Positions 47,551 to 58,332 of a stretch of 64,000 nt of DNA are shown in pieces. A program made the translations under genes and the position numbers. Every line of letters starts with the position of its first letter. Position 1 is the stretch's first letter. This DNA comes from Colwellia polaris. GTDB taxonomy: Bacteria; Pseudomonadota; Gammaproteobacteria; Enterobacterales; Alteromonadaceae. Location: assembly GCF_002104515.1 (NCBI RefSeq), contig NZ_NBOE01000006.1, positions 1 through 64,000 on the forward strand. Direction: 5' to 3'. Under the pieces are notes generated by a model that ran no database searches, was not told the DNA's origin, and was given only the letters and a program-made list of their open reading frames with translations.

Positions 47551-50262
47551 GTGAAAGTTTTAAATAAACATATATCGACACTAACCGTGCAAGGCAAGGA
47601 TTATCACTACTTCGACCTATCTAGGTTGAACACAGACACAAAGCGATTGCCGCTGACTGCAAAAATATTACTAGAAAACTTACTCCGCCATAGCGATGAA
47701 AAGTATGTGCAGGAAGAAGATATTGAAAACTTAGCTAAATGGGATACGGCATTTGCCTCTGATACCGAAATAGCATTTGTACCTTCTAGAGTTGTTTTAC
47801 AAGACTTTACTGGCGTTCCAGCCGTTGTTGATTTAGCTGCAATGCGTAACGCGATGTTAGACCTAGGTGGTGATCCCAATAAAATTAATCCGCTTAAACC
47901 CGTTGATTTAGTTATTGATCATTCAATAATGGTAGATGAATTTGGTAAGGCTGATTCGTTTGAGCGTAATACTGAAATTGAGGTTGAGCGTAATAAAGAG
48001 CGTTATCAATTTTTAAAGTGGGGGCAAAGTGCATTCGACAATTTCAAAGTCGTTCCGCCAGGAAAAGGCATAGTACACCAAGTTAATTTAGAGTACTTAG
48101 CGCGAGTAACATTTATTGATGAACAAAAGAGTACACCGCTACTTTACCCTGATACCCTAGTCGGTACCGATTCGCACACAACAATGATAAATGGCTTAGG
48201 TGTACTTGGTTGGGGCGTAGGCGGTATTGAAGCTGAAGCTGCTATGTTAGGCCAACCTGTTACCATGTTAATACCTGAAGTTATTGGCATGGAATTAAAA
48301 GGTAAATTACCTGCTGGAGCCACTGCGACCGATTTAGTACTTGCCGTTACTGAGCAACTACGTGCATTCGGGGTAGTAGGGAAGTTTGTTGAATTTTTTG
48401 GGGCAGGTTTAAAACATTTAACTGTGGCAGACAGAGCAACACTCGCCAATATGTCGCCTGAGTACGGTGCAACTTGTGGCTTATTTCCCATTGACGAACA
48501 AACAATTAAATACTTGGAGTTAACGGGTCGAAGTGATCTACAAATCGAGATTATTGAAGCTTATTCAAAAGCACAGGGTATGTGGGGAAGTGAAGCACAA
48601 GAGCATGCTGAGTATCATGCAACCCTCTCTATGGATTTAAATTCTGTTGTTCCTGCTATCGCTGGGCCTAAACGTCCGCAAGACAGAATTAACCTTGATC
48701 AAGCATCGACTTCATTTCAACGTTGGATAACAGAACAAAATGAATTAATTATCCCACCTAGCAGCAAACAAAAAGCAAACTTTGATGGTGAAGGCGGCGT
48801 AGAAAATATTGGCTCGAAAACGACTGTGGCCTATCGCGATAATAACCAAGACTTTGATCTTAACGAAGGCGCGGTTGTAATTGCTGCGATAACCAGTTGT
48901 ACCAATACATCGAACCCTTCAGTGTTAGTTGCTGCTGCGTTGTTGGCCAAAAAAGCTAATGAATTAGGGCTTAAGGTTAAGCCCTGGGTTAAAACCAGTT
49001 TTGCTCCTGGTTCACAAGTGGTGACTGAGTACCTCAACAAAGCGGGGTTATCCCAAGAATTAGATAAAATGGGGTTTAACTTAGTCGGTTACGGTTGTAC
49101 CACCTGTATTGGTAATTCAGGCCCATTACCCGAAGCTATTTCTAATGCGATTAGGCAAGGTGATTTAACGGTAACATCAGTGCTATCAGGTAATCGAAAC
49201 TTTGAAGGGCGAATTCATTCAGACGTTAAAGCGAACTATTTGGCGTCACCGCCTTTAGTGGTAGCCTATGCATTGGCGGGTAATATGAAAGTTGATATCA
49301 CCAAAGAGCCACTGGGTACGAGTAGTGCGGGCAAGCCAGTGTACCTGCAAGACTTATGGCCAAGCCAACAAGAAATACAAGAGATTGTTACTCGTGTAGT
49401 CAATAAGACCATGTTTACAGAGAAATATGGCTCTGTTTATGATGGTGGTGATATCTGGGAAAAACTAGAAACGGTTGACGCTGATATTTATAACTGGCCA
49501 GACAGTAGTTATGTGAAAAAACCAACATTTTTTGAAAACATGCCAGCAGAGCCAGAAGCAACTAAAGCTATTGTAAATGCACGCTGCTTATTAAAACTAT
49601 CAGACAGTGTTACTACAGATCATATTTCACCGGCCGGCGCTATTGGTAAAGAAACTCCGGCAGCAGATTATCTTCGTGCTCATAACGTTGAACAAAAAGA
49701 CTTTAATTCTTATGGTTCAAGACGCGGAAATCATGAGGTGATGATGCGGGGAACCTTTGCAAATGTTAGATTGAAAAATCAACTTGCCCCTGGCACAGAA
49801 GGCGGCTTTACCTGTAAACAACCGAGCGGTGAACAAATGACGGTATTTGAGGCCGCGAATCAATATATTGCTGAAAATACTGCGAGTATTGTTATTGCAG
49901 GTAAAGAGTACGGTACAGGCAGTTCTCGAGATTGGGCCGCAAAAGGACCTTTGTTATTAGGTGTAAAAGCGGTTATTGCTGAAACTTATGAACGCATCCA
50001 TCGTTCTAACCTTATTGGCATGGGGATATTACCACTGCAATTTAAACAAGGTGAAGGCGCAAGTACTTATAATTTAACCGGTGCAGAGCAGTTTTCTATT
50101 CAGGCGATAGATGCAGGCCAGAAACAGGTAAAAGTAGAGGTGTTAAAACCTGATGGCGAGAATATTAGTTTTGAAGCAGATATACGTATTGATACCCCCA
50201 ATGAGTTTGAATATTTCCGCCATGGTGGGATCCTTCAGTACGTGATCAGATCACTACTTTAG
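47551..50262 (+). CDS. acnA: Aconitate hydratase A
   Basis: Citrate-isocitrate isomerisation in the TCA cycle, with a [4Fe-4S] cluster. 903 residues. Cluster ligands in ITSCTNTSNPS and YGCTTCIGNSGPL; substrate motifs LVGTDSHTTMINGLG, ACLSDSVTTDHISPAG-like LKLSDSVTTDHISPAGAI, and GKEYGTGSSRDWAAKGP near the C-terminus. Monomeric AcnA/IRP type (about 890 aa). GTG start with AAGGAGAAT ahead. Confidence 0.96.
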   Translation: MKVLNKHISTLTVQGKDYHYFDLSRLNTDTKRLPLTAKILLENLLRHSDEKYVQEEDIENLAKWDTAFASDTEIAFVPSRVVLQDFTGVPAVVDLAAMRNAMLDLGGDPNKINPLKPVDLVIDHSIMVDEFGKADSFERNTEIEVERNKERYQFLKWGQSAFDNFKVVPPGKGIVHQVNLEYLARVTFIDEQKSTPLLYPDTLVGTDSHTTMINGLGVLGWGVGGIEAEAAMLGQPVTMLIPEVIGMELKGKLPAGATATDLVLAVTEQLRAFGVVGKFVEFFGAGLKHLTVADRATLANMSPEYGATCGLFPIDEQTIKYLELTGRSDLQIEIIEAYSKAQGMWGSEAQEHAEYHATLSMDLNSVVPAIAGPKRPQDRINLDQASTSFQRWITEQNELIIPPSSKQKANFDGEGGVENIGSKTTVAYRDNNQDFDLNEGAVVIAAITSCTNTSNPSVLVAAALLAKKANELGLKVKPWVKTSFAPGSQVVTEYLNKAGLSQELDKMGFNLVGYGCTTCIGNSGPLPEAISNAIRQGDLTVTSVLSGNRNFEGRIHSDVKANYLASPPLVVAYALAGNMKVDITKEPLGTSSAGKPVYLQDLWPSQQEIQEIVTRVVNKTMFTEKYGSVYDGGDIWEKLETVDADIYNWPDSSYVKKPTFFENMPAEPEATKAIVNARCLLKLSDSVTTDHISPAGAIGKETPAADYLRAHNVEQKDFNSYGSRRGNHEVMMRGTFANVRLKNQLAPGTEGGFTCKQPSGEQMTVFEAANQYIAENTASIVIAGKEYGTGSSRDWAAKGPLLLGVKAVIAETYERIHRSNLIGMGILPLQFKQGEGASTYNLTGAEQFSIQAIDAGQKQVKVEVLKPDGENISFEADIRIDTPNEFEYFRHGGILQYVIRSLL

Positions 50263-50326
50263 AGACTAACCTACAACGAGTAAAAATAGTCTGTATGGAT
50301 TAAGGCATGCAGGCTTTTATTTAAGT

Positions 50327-50557
50327 AACCTGAACTCTGGATAAGCAGTACTTGCTCAATCCTCCCTTTTAAGCCATTACCTGCGTTGAAACGTCGATAA
50401 ATAGCCCGCTATTCATAAACGTTTTGCCTTGGAAATGGCATAAAATGAAGCATTGATGGTGTAAATTAGTGATGTTCACCTTGCTATAGCATTTACTTTA
50501 CCACCTAAGCTTTTGATTCACTTGAGTATCAAGCACTCATTATCCAGAGTTCAGGTT
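50327..50557. mobile_element. 231-bp MITE-like element, copy B
   Basis: Same terminal repeats as copy A (AACCTGAACTCTGGATAA on both ends) and the same 231-bp length, but in opposite orientation. AAGT flanks both ends (50323-50326, 50558-50561). Core AATAGCCCGCTATT at 50400-50413. It lies 64 bp after the acnA stop, where its long inverted ends could also act on transcription. Confidence 0.85.
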
Positions 50558-50873
50558 AAGTAATAACCTAGTTTTTTATGATACCTAGGTTAATCATCTA
50601 TGCACCCATACACTTCAATTACCATACTATAAATTTATTCGTATTTTTAGAAACTTTAATAAGCTTGTATTACGCTTTGACAAACTCGTTTATTATTATC
50701 AAAACCTAGCAATAATTAAGCAATAATTAAGAAGTAGATTTGGATACAACTATAATGTTGAAAGTCACTTATCAGCCCTTAACTAATGGCCAATAAAGCT
50801 TTCATCCAAATTTTTAATTACTTAGAATAACAATACAACAATGACTATTACAAACTTGAAGAGACAAGGTTAA
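50558..50873. other. Intergenic region upstream of the mutarotase gene
   Basis: AT-rich, no gene or clear regulatory site seen beyond short direct repeats of AGCAATAATTA (about 50707-50730). Confidence 0.4.
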
Positions 50874-51764
50874 ATGCTGAATGTACTTTTAGAAAATGAA
50901 TTTGGACGTATTGAGCAATATGAACTTAGCCAAGGTCTGCAAGCATTACGCTTTGTTCATCAAAAAGGGCAAGGCTCAATTAGCTTATATGGCGGACAAG
51001 TGCTTAGTTGGCAACCTAGCGATCAACAGCCTGTATTTTGGCTCAGTGACACGAGTCATTATAGCTCAGGCAAAGCTATTCGTGGTGGTGTGCCATTATG
51101 CTGGCCTTGGTTTGGTGGAGAGGTAAAATTATCTGGTGGTGAGCTTAATCAAGTCAGTAACCATGGCTTTGCTAGACAAAAACAATGGGACATTGCTGAG
51201 ATTGAAGTCTTAGCTGCTTCGGTTAAAATTACTTTAGTTTTGTCTGGAGAAAGTTGCTCGCCTTATTGGCCTGCAGCATTTGAATTAAAACAAACTTTAC
51301 TGTTTGATGAGTCATTTCATCAAACGTTGACCATGACCAACCAGTCTAATAAAACGGTAGAATATACCGGTGCATTACACAGTTATTTTTGCGTTGGAAA
51401 CCCACAAAAATCGGATATTCCAATGTTAAGTGAGCAGTTTTATGATGACAAAATAAATGGCTGTAATAAACAAAAGTCAGTGCTTAACAATTGTATGGGA
51501 CCAATTGATCGTATTTACCATAATAACGATAGTATGTTGATAACTGACCATGAATGGCAACGCAAAATTGAAGTAACAAGTCAGGGGTGTGAAAACTGGG
51601 TATTATGGAACCCTGGTAGTAAAGATGCTAAAAACATGGCGGATGTTCATACAGGTGGAGCGTATGAATTTGTTTGTTTAGAAGCGGCAAATACTAACTG
51701 GCAGCCTATAGGTAGTCAACGTAGTGTCAGTATTAGTCAAACCATTAAAGTACATACACTTTAA
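50874..51764 (+). CDS. D-hexose-6-phosphate mutarotase (YeaD-like)
   Basis: 296 residues of the aldose-1-epimerase superfamily. Signature segments are ISLYGGQVLSWQPSDQQPVFWLSD, KAIRGGVPLCWPWFG, NHGFARQKQWDI and the catalytic-type ALHSYFCVG (His) and YEFVCLEAAN (Glu). Interconverts alpha and beta glucose-6-phosphate. Single gene, with AGAGACAAGG ahead of the ATG. Confidence 0.92.
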   Translation: MLNVLLENEFGRIEQYELSQGLQALRFVHQKGQGSISLYGGQVLSWQPSDQQPVFWLSDTSHYSSGKAIRGGVPLCWPWFGGEVKLSGGELNQVSNHGFARQKQWDIAEIEVLAASVKITLVLSGESCSPYWPAAFELKQTLLFDESFHQTLTMTNQSNKTVEYTGALHSYFCVGNPQKSDIPMLSEQFYDDKINGCNKQKSVLNNCMGPIDRIYHNNDSMLITDHEWQRKIEVTSQGCENWVLWNPGSKDAKNMADVHTGGAYEFVCLEAANTNWQPIGSQRSVSISQTIKVHTL

Positions 51765-51864
51765 AAGCGATAAAATTCAAAAAACAAAAGATTATACCCA
51801 CTTGAATAACAAGATTAGCCGCTGCTTATCTGTAAATATGAGCAGCTAATAAATCAATTTGGTA

Positions 51865-53301
51865 TTAGTTAAAAATTACACTTTGATTCCTACCATTGCT
51901 TTTAGCTTGATATAAAGCCTTGTCAGCACCTTGTATATAATCTTCTATATTCTGACTTTTTATGGGAGATTCACAAATACCAAAACTAATGGTTGTAGTA
52001 AAAGAACCGCTAGTTGTTGAGATAGGAAAAGAAATAGCAGCAATATTTTTTCGAATACGTTCAACAATAATATGGGCTTGATCTGCTGAGGTTTCAGGCA
52101 AAAGCATTACAAACTCTTCTCCACCCCAGCGGCCTACAACATCAATTTTACGTAACGTTTGTGATAGTTGCTCTGCAATAATACGCAAAACGTCGTCACC
52201 GACTAAGTGGCCATATGTATCATTAATATTTTTAAAGTTATCAATATCGGCGAGTACTAAGCATAAATTGTTATTGTTTTTGACGATTTCATCAAAGCGC
52301 CAATGAATATGACTTCGGTTGGGGAGTTGTGTCAGGTGATCCGTTTGGGCATGCTTAATTAATCGCGACTTTAAATAATTAATAATGGTCAGCAGCACCA
52401 TATAAAAAACAATCACTATGATGAAAAACAACATAAAGCGGCTAATAAATATTGTCCAATATTCACTTTGCTCTGTAGCTGGCGGAGAAACAATAAACAT
52501 TCGCCAATTAAGCTCTTGAATTGGCATCTGAGAAATTAATAAGCCTTCTTTAGTCGTGTATATAACGTCTGAATTTAATTGACTATCGGAAGGATTACTT
52601 TTGATAAGTGACTGATACCATGGCAAATCATTTAAACGTGTGATTAATTCTATTCTATGATGACTTTGAGATTTTATTATTTTGTTAGAAGACAAGGTAA
52701 TAATATTATTGTTATCAACAAAATATAACTCAAAGCCAAAGCGGTCATTGTATTCTTGAAACTTGTTAGCAAAATGCTTTAAGTCAAGGGCTACACCGGT
52801 AAAACCAATAAATTCACCTGTATTACTACGGATTTTATTATCAAAAAATAAATGTGGGTTTTCAGCATTACCTATATCTGTAAATTGTTCACCAGGTAAT
52901 TTTTTAAGCCGATGAAACCATTCTAAATTATTGCTATCTAGTGTGGCTACCTTCTTATTCGAATCTAACATAATGTCATGTTTTTCTAAGGCGATAAAAG
53001 CAACCATATTATAGGCTTTGGAGATTTTTTCTAAATATGAAATTAAGTAATCGTTCTCTATTTCTTTTTGTTGTGCATAATCAATAATTAGCTGATTTTT
53101 AGCCATAAAGTTAGAGACATTAAGAGGCCGTAATATTTCACTAGTCACTAAAGAAAATAAAGGCGTAACAGCACTTTGAATTTCTTTGTCATGACTATTA
53201 ATAATATCTTTTAACGTAAAGTAAGATGTTAAAATTACCGTGAAAATTGTGACGAAAAAAATGACGGCGATGTAACGATCAAATGTATTACCAAGCTTCA
53301 T
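51865..53301 (-). CDS. Diguanylate cyclase with Cache-type sensor
   Basis: 478 residues. Membrane helix (about 10-27), a periplasmic double-Cache-like domain (AYNMVAFIALEKHDIMLDSNKK, EFIGFTGVALDLKHF), second helix (about 285-310) and a C-terminal GGDEF domain with active-site GGEEF in GRWGGEEFVMLLPET. It makes cyclic di-GMP. The substrate loop ADIDNFKNINDTYGH and the fold are complete. The ligand is unknown. An inhibitory RxxD site is not evident. Confidence 0.93.
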   Translation of the reverse strand: MKLGNTFDRYIAVIFFVTIFTVILTSYFTLKDIINSHDKEIQSAVTPLFSLVTSEILRPLNVSNFMAKNQLIIDYAQQKEIENDYLISYLEKISKAYNMVAFIALEKHDIMLDSNKKVATLDSNNLEWFHRLKKLPGEQFTDIGNAENPHLFFDNKIRSNTGEFIGFTGVALDLKHFANKFQEYNDRFGFELYFVDNNNIITLSSNKIIKSQSHHRIELITRLNDLPWYQSLIKSNPSDSQLNSDVIYTTKEGLLISQMPIQELNWRMFIVSPPATEQSEYWTIFISRFMLFFIIVIVFYMVLLTIINYLKSRLIKHAQTDHLTQLPNRSHIHWRFDEIVKNNNNLCLVLADIDNFKNINDTYGHLVGDDVLRIIAEQLSQTLRKIDVVGRWGGEEFVMLLPETSADQAHIIVERIRKNIAAISFPISTTSGSFTTTISFGICESPIKSQNIEDYIQGADKALYQAKSNGRNQSVIFN

Positions 53302-53415
53302 TGCGAGAGAGTATTTCCTATAATAGTTCTGATTTAATATACTACGTGGTTAACCATTTTTGGCTATATTTTATTTATAATTTCTTTCAAGCTTAATCTT
53401 AAGCTTAAGCTGTGT

Positions 53416-54093
53416 CTAATTTATCCGTAGATGCTTGTTTAATAATGCTTGAGTAAAAGCGGTTTTTAAATAAAAGCCTCGAGGTAAAGTCATAAAAGGT
53501 TGGCCGTGGCGATTAAAAGCTTGAGTCTTGACACTACTATTAGCAGCTTTAGGACGTAATTGTAATACTTGCCCATGTTTACCGTGTATGTTCTCAACAT
53601 TGCCTAATACGATCATATCTGTCAACTCTTGCCAATCGAGGGCTAATAGCTGCTCTTCTTCTGGCGAAGGTGACCAAATAAAAGCGGTACCTACCATGCG
53701 ATCTGCTATCGCGATACTACGTTCTGAAATTACCGGGATCCACAACACGCGAGCTAATTTATTTCTTATGTGACTAGTTTTCCATTGCGCACCAACCAAC
53801 CCGGTGAGCGGGGCAACACAAACAAAAGTAGTTTCTAGCGGCTTGCCATGCGCGTTTATCGGTAACGACTTTAGTTCAATACCTAAGTGTGGAAAATCAG
53901 GCTCTGGCCTTGAGCCTGCACTAGCACCTAATACTTGTTCAAGTAACAAACCTATCCAACCTTTTTCACGCTTTAAATCTTTCGGTACTTCAACATTAAT
54001 TGCGGCCGCAATTTCTCCTAGCGACATACCGGCTAAATTTTGTGCACGAGTAAGTAACTCCGTTTCGTTTTTAGGAATGTTTCCGCTTTGCAA
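53416..54093 (-). CDS. mutH: DNA mismatch repair endonuclease MutH
   Basis: 225 residues, GATC-specific nicking enzyme of methyl-directed mismatch repair. Catalytic residues in [14 protein letters not shown] (Asp, Glu, Lys), and the conserved start [17 protein letters not shown]. Its presence implies Dam-type methylation. Encoded opposite to rppH, a frequent neighbourhood in gammaproteobacteria. Confidence 0.95.
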   Translation of the reverse strand: MQSGNIPKNETELLTRAQNLAGMSLGEIAAAINVEVPKDLKREKGWIGLLLEQVLGASAGSRPEPDFPHLGIELKSLPINAHGKPLETTFVCVAPLTGLVGAQWKTSHIRNKLARVLWIPVISERSIAIADRMVGTAFIWSPSPEEEQLLALDWQELTDMIVLGNVENIHGKHGQVLQLRPKAANSSVKTQAFNRHGQPFMTLPRGFYLKTAFTQALLNKHLRIN

Positions 54094-54308
54094 GTTAGAC
54101 CCTACAATTGAGTGTTAATGTTCTTATTATCATTCAATTTTAACTACATGAGCAAGGCAATTAATTTTTTAGGTTAATGTTATTGAATGTTTGACTTAAT
54201 ACAATGAAGCGTAGCCGTATATTGTAATGATTTTTGTGAATAAAAGTTTGCCCCAAGGTGCAGAGTGTGGAAGAATAAAATTATAATTTAATGCTGTCAG
54301 GAGTTCCT

Positions 54309-54815
54309 GTGATAGATGCCGAAGGCTATCGAGCCAACGTCGGCATAGTAATAATTAATGACAGGGGGCAAGTATTTTGGGCAAGGCGTTTTGGTCAACA
54401 TTCTTGGCAATATCCACAAGGTGGAGTTGATGAGGGTGAGTCTGCAGAACAAACTATGTATCGGGAATTGGACGAAGAAGTTGGTTTAAAACCTGAACAT
54501 GTGAAAATTGTAGCGACCACAAAGCACTGGTTAAGATATAAATTACCGAAAAGGTTAATTCGACACGACAGTTTACCAGTATGTATTGGTCAAAAGCAGA
54601 AATGGTTTTTACTGCAATTGACCGCACCAGAGTCAGCGGTTGATTTATTACATTCAAGTCATCCTGAGTTTGACGACTGGCGTTGGGTATCTTACTGGTA
54701 TCCTGTTAGGCAAGTTGTGTCTTTTAAGCGCGAAGTTTATCGCAAGGTAATGAAAGAGTTTGCGTTAGCAGCAATGCCCAGTTATCGACAAGAGCGTCGA
54801 CGACGACGTGCTTAA
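54309..54815 (+). CDS. rppH: RNA pyrophosphohydrolase
   Basis: 168-residue Nudix enzyme that removes pyrophosphate from mRNA 5' ends and starts decay. Nudix box in [20 protein letters not shown] followed by VGL. The rest follows E. coli RppH closely ([36 protein letters not shown]). Start GTG 54309 with AGGAG at 54298-54302, matching the E. coli N-terminus; the upstream ATG at 54291 is not needed. It precedes ptsP, as in E. coli. Confidence 0.94.
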   Translation: MIDAEGYRANVGIVIINDRGQVFWARRFGQHSWQYPQGGVDEGESAEQTMYRELDEEVGLKPEHVKIVATTKHWLRYKLPKRLIRHDSLPVCIGQKQKWFLLQLTAPESAVDLLHSSHPEFDDWRWVSYWYPVRQVVSFKREVYRKVMKEFALAAMPSYRQERRRRRA

Positions 54816-54848
54816 TCGTTTTATCTAAGATTATTATTATGCATTATA

Positions 54849-54874
54849 AAATAGCTCACTCCGGTGAGCTATTT
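54849..54874 (+). terminator. Hairpin between rppH and ptsP
   Basis: AAATAGCTCAC, loop TCCG, GTGAGCTATTT. Short T tract only, so read-through is likely. Confidence 0.65.
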
Positions 54875-55011
54875 AGTTTAAAGTTATTAAAAAATATAGA
54901 TAATAACTTCAATATCACTCAATTGTACTGAGTTAGTACAGTTCAACCTCATCATACTAGTTTGTATGATATCAATATGAATAGCCAAAGAATGAACTAA
55001 AAGGGACGGTA

Positions 55012-57288
55012 ATGCTTACTATTTTACGTCGAATTGTTCTAGAGTTTAGCCAAGCATCAGAGCTTGATCAGGCGTTGCTACGCTTAGTTAGCCAGGTTAA
55101 ATCTGCTCTTAATACTCAATGCTGCACGGTATATTTAGCCGACCATCAAAAACAACACTTTATTTTAATGGCGTCAAACGGCTTAGCTGAAAATGCTTTT
55201 GGTCGAACTAGCGTTGGTTTTACTGAGGGGCTTGTTGGGCTTGTCGGCCAGCGTGAAGAGCCAATTAATATTGCGAACGCACAACAACACCCAGATTTCA
55301 TTCATGCACCTGAGGTAGAAGAAGAAAACTTTAAAGCCTTTTTAGGTACGCCGATTATTCATCAACGTAAAGTCCTGGGTATTTTAACCGTACAACAAGA
55401 AAAATCTCGTGTTTTCACTGAAATGGAAGAGGCCTTTTTAGTGACCTTATCTGCACAACTTGCAACGGCGTTAGCCAGTGTAGAGGCTCAAGGTATGATT
55501 GAGCTTAATCATAATGCTCAAGGTATAGGTAAAAATATCTCCGGTATTGGTGGCGCACCAGGCATTGCGATTGGCGAAATGGTGGTTGTACACCCTAAAA
55601 CAGATTTAGCGAATATTACGATTGAGAAAGCCGAAAAAATTGAGCCACAACTTATTATTTTTCAAGATGCTATCAGTCAAACTGTCTCTGAACTTACGCA
55701 AATGAGTGAAAAGCTTAAAGCGATAATATCTGACAATAGCCTTGATATATTTGATGTTTATAAGCACCTCCTAGGAAGTGATAGCTTTAAATCGGAAGTT
55801 ATTGAAAAAATAGATAATGGTTTCAATGCTGAAAGTGCATTAAAACTCGTGGTTGATAGTTATGTCTTGCAGTTTGAAGCGCTCGATGACGAGTATTTAC
55901 GTGAACGAGCTTACGATATTAAAGATTTAGGTAATCGCTTATTAAATAATATTAAAAATATTAAACAAGATGAACAGCTGTTACCTAATAAATTTATATT
56001 GGTTGCCGAAGATGTTAGTGCAACTATGTTAGCTGAGTACCAACACCTTGGTTTACAAGGGATTGTTTCTATTACTGGCTCAAATAATTCTCATACTGCT
56101 ATTCTAGCTAAAGCATTAAATATTCCTGCAATAATGGGGGTTGATTATCTTACCATCCGCCAATTACATAAGAAAAAAGCAATTTTAGACGGCTACGGCT
56201 GCCAACTTTATGTAACACCTAGTCAAGCACTCATTAAAGAATATCGTCACATATTGGCGGCAGAGAGTGCACTTAATGCACAGGTGAAAGAAGTGGAACA
56301 TTTACCTGCGACTACAATAGACGGCTTTTGCGTTAGCCTATTGATTAATGCAGGTTTATCAGCTGGGTTTGAGTATTCGCAAAATGTAGGTGCAGATGGC
56401 GTAGGTTTGTATCGCACTGAGATTCCATTTATGAACCGTAGCTGTTTTCCTTCTGAATCAGAACAAACAGCTTTATATCGAGATGTTTTAGCCTCATTCA
56501 AAGGTAAGCCGGTAACAATGCGCACTTTAGATGTTGGAGGCGATAAGTCATTACCCTATTTTCCTATTATTGAAGCTAATCCTTTCTTAGGTTGGCGTGG
56601 AATTCGAATAACTTTAGATCACCCAGAAATATTTTTAGTACAAATTCGCGCTATGATGAAAGCTAACCACGGCATAGGTAATTTGGCTATAATGTTACCT
56701 ATGATTTCAAGTATTAGTGAGGTTGATGAAGCTATTAGACTCATTAATCAAGCTTACTTTGAGCTTTCAACTGAATTGTTTTGTCACGAAGATGAGCCCC
56801 TTATTCGCCCCAAAGTTGGTGTGATGATTGAGGTTCCCGGCATTATATTTCAGTTAGAAGACTTAGCTAATAAAGTTGATTTTTTCTCGGTGGGAAGCAA
56901 TGATCTTACGCAATACTTATTAGCTGTGGACCGAAATAATAGCCGGGTAGCAAACTTGTATGACTTTTATCACCCGGCCGTTTTACGTTCTTTGTATTAT
57001 ATTGCACAAAAAAGCCAAGGCCAAAATATGCCAATAAGTATTTGTGGAGAATTAGCGAATGAACCCACAGGTGCACTTTTACTCATTGCTATGGGTTATA
57101 AAAATTTAAGTATGAGCGCACACAGTTTGGCGAAGGTAAAATGGGTTATTCGTCATGTTGAACATGACCAGCTGAAACAAATTTTAGATCATGTATTAAC
57201 ATTAACTCATACGAGTGATGTACACAGTTTTATGCACGAGCAATTAGTGCAACTAGGTTTAGGAGACTTTGTTCATGCAAGACTATAA
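55012..57288 (+). CDS. ptsP: Phosphoenolpyruvate-protein phosphotransferase PtsP (EI-Ntr)
   Basis: 758 residues. N-terminal GAF domain (about 15-160), then the Enzyme I region: IGGAPGIAIGEMVV, phospho-His H361 in GSNNSHTAIL, DGVGLYRTEIPF, and the PEP-site Cys in SICGELANEP. First step of the nitrogen-related phosphotransfer chain; partners PtsO/PtsN are not in this window. AAGGGACGG precedes the ATG. Follows rppH as in E. coli. Confidence 0.94.
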   Translation: MLTILRRIVLEFSQASELDQALLRLVSQVKSALNTQCCTVYLADHQKQHFILMASNGLAENAFGRTSVGFTEGLVGLVGQREEPINIANAQQHPDFIHAPEVEEENFKAFLGTPIIHQRKVLGILTVQQEKSRVFTEMEEAFLVTLSAQLATALASVEAQGMIELNHNAQGIGKNISGIGGAPGIAIGEMVVVHPKTDLANITIEKAEKIEPQLIIFQDAISQTVSELTQMSEKLKAIISDNSLDIFDVYKHLLGSDSFKSEVIEKIDNGFNAESALKLVVDSYVLQFEALDDEYLRERAYDIKDLGNRLLNNIKNIKQDEQLLPNKFILVAEDVSATMLAEYQHLGLQGIVSITGSNNSHTAILAKALNIPAIMGVDYLTIRQLHKKKAILDGYGCQLYVTPSQALIKEYRHILAAESALNAQVKEVEHLPATTIDGFCVSLLINAGLSAGFEYSQNVGADGVGLYRTEIPFMNRSCFPSESEQTALYRDVLASFKGKPVTMRTLDVGGDKSLPYFPIIEANPFLGWRGIRITLDHPEIFLVQIRAMMKANHGIGNLAIMLPMISSISEVDEAIRLINQAYFELSTELFCHEDEPLIRPKVGVMIEVPGIIFQLEDLANKVDFFSVGSNDLTQYLLAVDRNNSRVANLYDFYHPAVLRSLYYIAQKSQGQNMPISICGELANEPTGALLLIAMGYKNLSMSAHSLAKVKWVIRHVEHDQLKQILDHVLTLTHTSDVHSFMHEQLVQLGLGDFVHARL

Positions 57289-57332
57289 TCACTGCTATCA
57301 AACCCGTTTTTTACACCTTTGCTGCTTAAGTG

Positions 57333-58133
57333 ATGCTAATGTTTACTAGTGTTTTTATCGCATGTGCTTTTTTGGGCGCTATTGTTGGCTTTTTTGCTGG
57401 TTTACTCGGTATAGGTGGCGGGCTTATTATTGTGCCTGTGTTAGTGTACTTGCTACCACTGTTAGGTATAAGTGCTGAGCTGGCATTTCCTATGGCATTA
57501 GCAACGTCTTTAGCTTCGATTATTTTCACTTCTACTTCTGCTGCTTTTGCTCACCATAAAAATGGCAATATTCCTTGGCCGCTTGCCAAAAGTTTGGTAG
57601 TAACTGTCGCTATTGGCGCAGTGCTTGGGGCTATTATTGCTGGGTTATTGTCATTACAGGCGTTAACAACCATATTTGGTAGTGCCGTGCTTATTCTGGC
57701 GCTCTATATGTTTTTATCGATTAAAATTGAGCGCAGTATCCCCTTACCATCTAAATGGTGGTTACAATTTATTGGTCTTTTTACTGGTATTTTAGCGAGT
57801 TTAATGGGCATTGCAGGTGGTGCCATACTCGTACCTATTTTAATGTACTGCTCTCTTTCTATGCGTCAGGCGATAGGTGTAGCTACCGCAAGTGGCATTA
57901 TCGTCGCGCTATTTGGTACGCTTGGCTATATATTTGTTGGTTTAGGGCAAAGTGAGTTGCCACCTTGGAGTATTGGCTATATTTACTTACCTGCTTTATT
58001 AGGCATAGTGTTAACCTCGTCGCTATTTGCGCCGCTGGGTGTTAAAGCCGGCGCAAAATTGTCATTACCTTATTTGAAGAAAGGTTTCGCCATGTTTTTA
58101 ATGTTAGTTGCCATTAAAATGATGTGGTATTAG
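57333..58133 (+). CDS. Sulfite exporter TauE/SafE family (TSUP) permease
   Basis: About 266 residues with roughly eight membrane spans. TSUP signature: GAIVGFFAGLLGIGGGLIIVPVL and, repeated in the second half, GILASLMGIAGGAILVPIL. Transports small organic or sulfur anions. The exact start among GTG 57330, ATG 57333 and ATG 57339 is open. It sits between ptsP and thyA, where many relatives carry lgt. Confidence 0.87.
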   Translation: MLMFTSVFIACAFLGAIVGFFAGLLGIGGGLIIVPVLVYLLPLLGISAELAFPMALATSLASIIFTSTSAAFAHHKNGNIPWPLAKSLVVTVAIGAVLGAIIAGLLSLQALTTIFGSAVLILALYMFLSIKIERSIPLPSKWWLQFIGLFTGILASLMGIAGGAILVPILMYCSLSMRQAIGVATASGIIVALFGTLGYIFVGLGQSELPPWSIGYIYLPALLGIVLTSSLFAPLGVKAGAKLSLPYLKKGFAMFLMLVAIKMMWY

Positions 58134-58332
58134 CTAAATTTCTTAAAAGCACTCGATTATCCCCTTTATCCTGTTGTGAATATTTAGGCATTATTTACTC
58201 GATAAACACGTGCCAAAAATTGCTAAATACTGATAAACTCTACATAGTGAAGTTTAGTTTTTTACATTTAATTTTAGACCTAAATTTTGGCAGAACTGTC
58301 TGTTGTTATTTATAACCTTGAGGGAAAACTTA

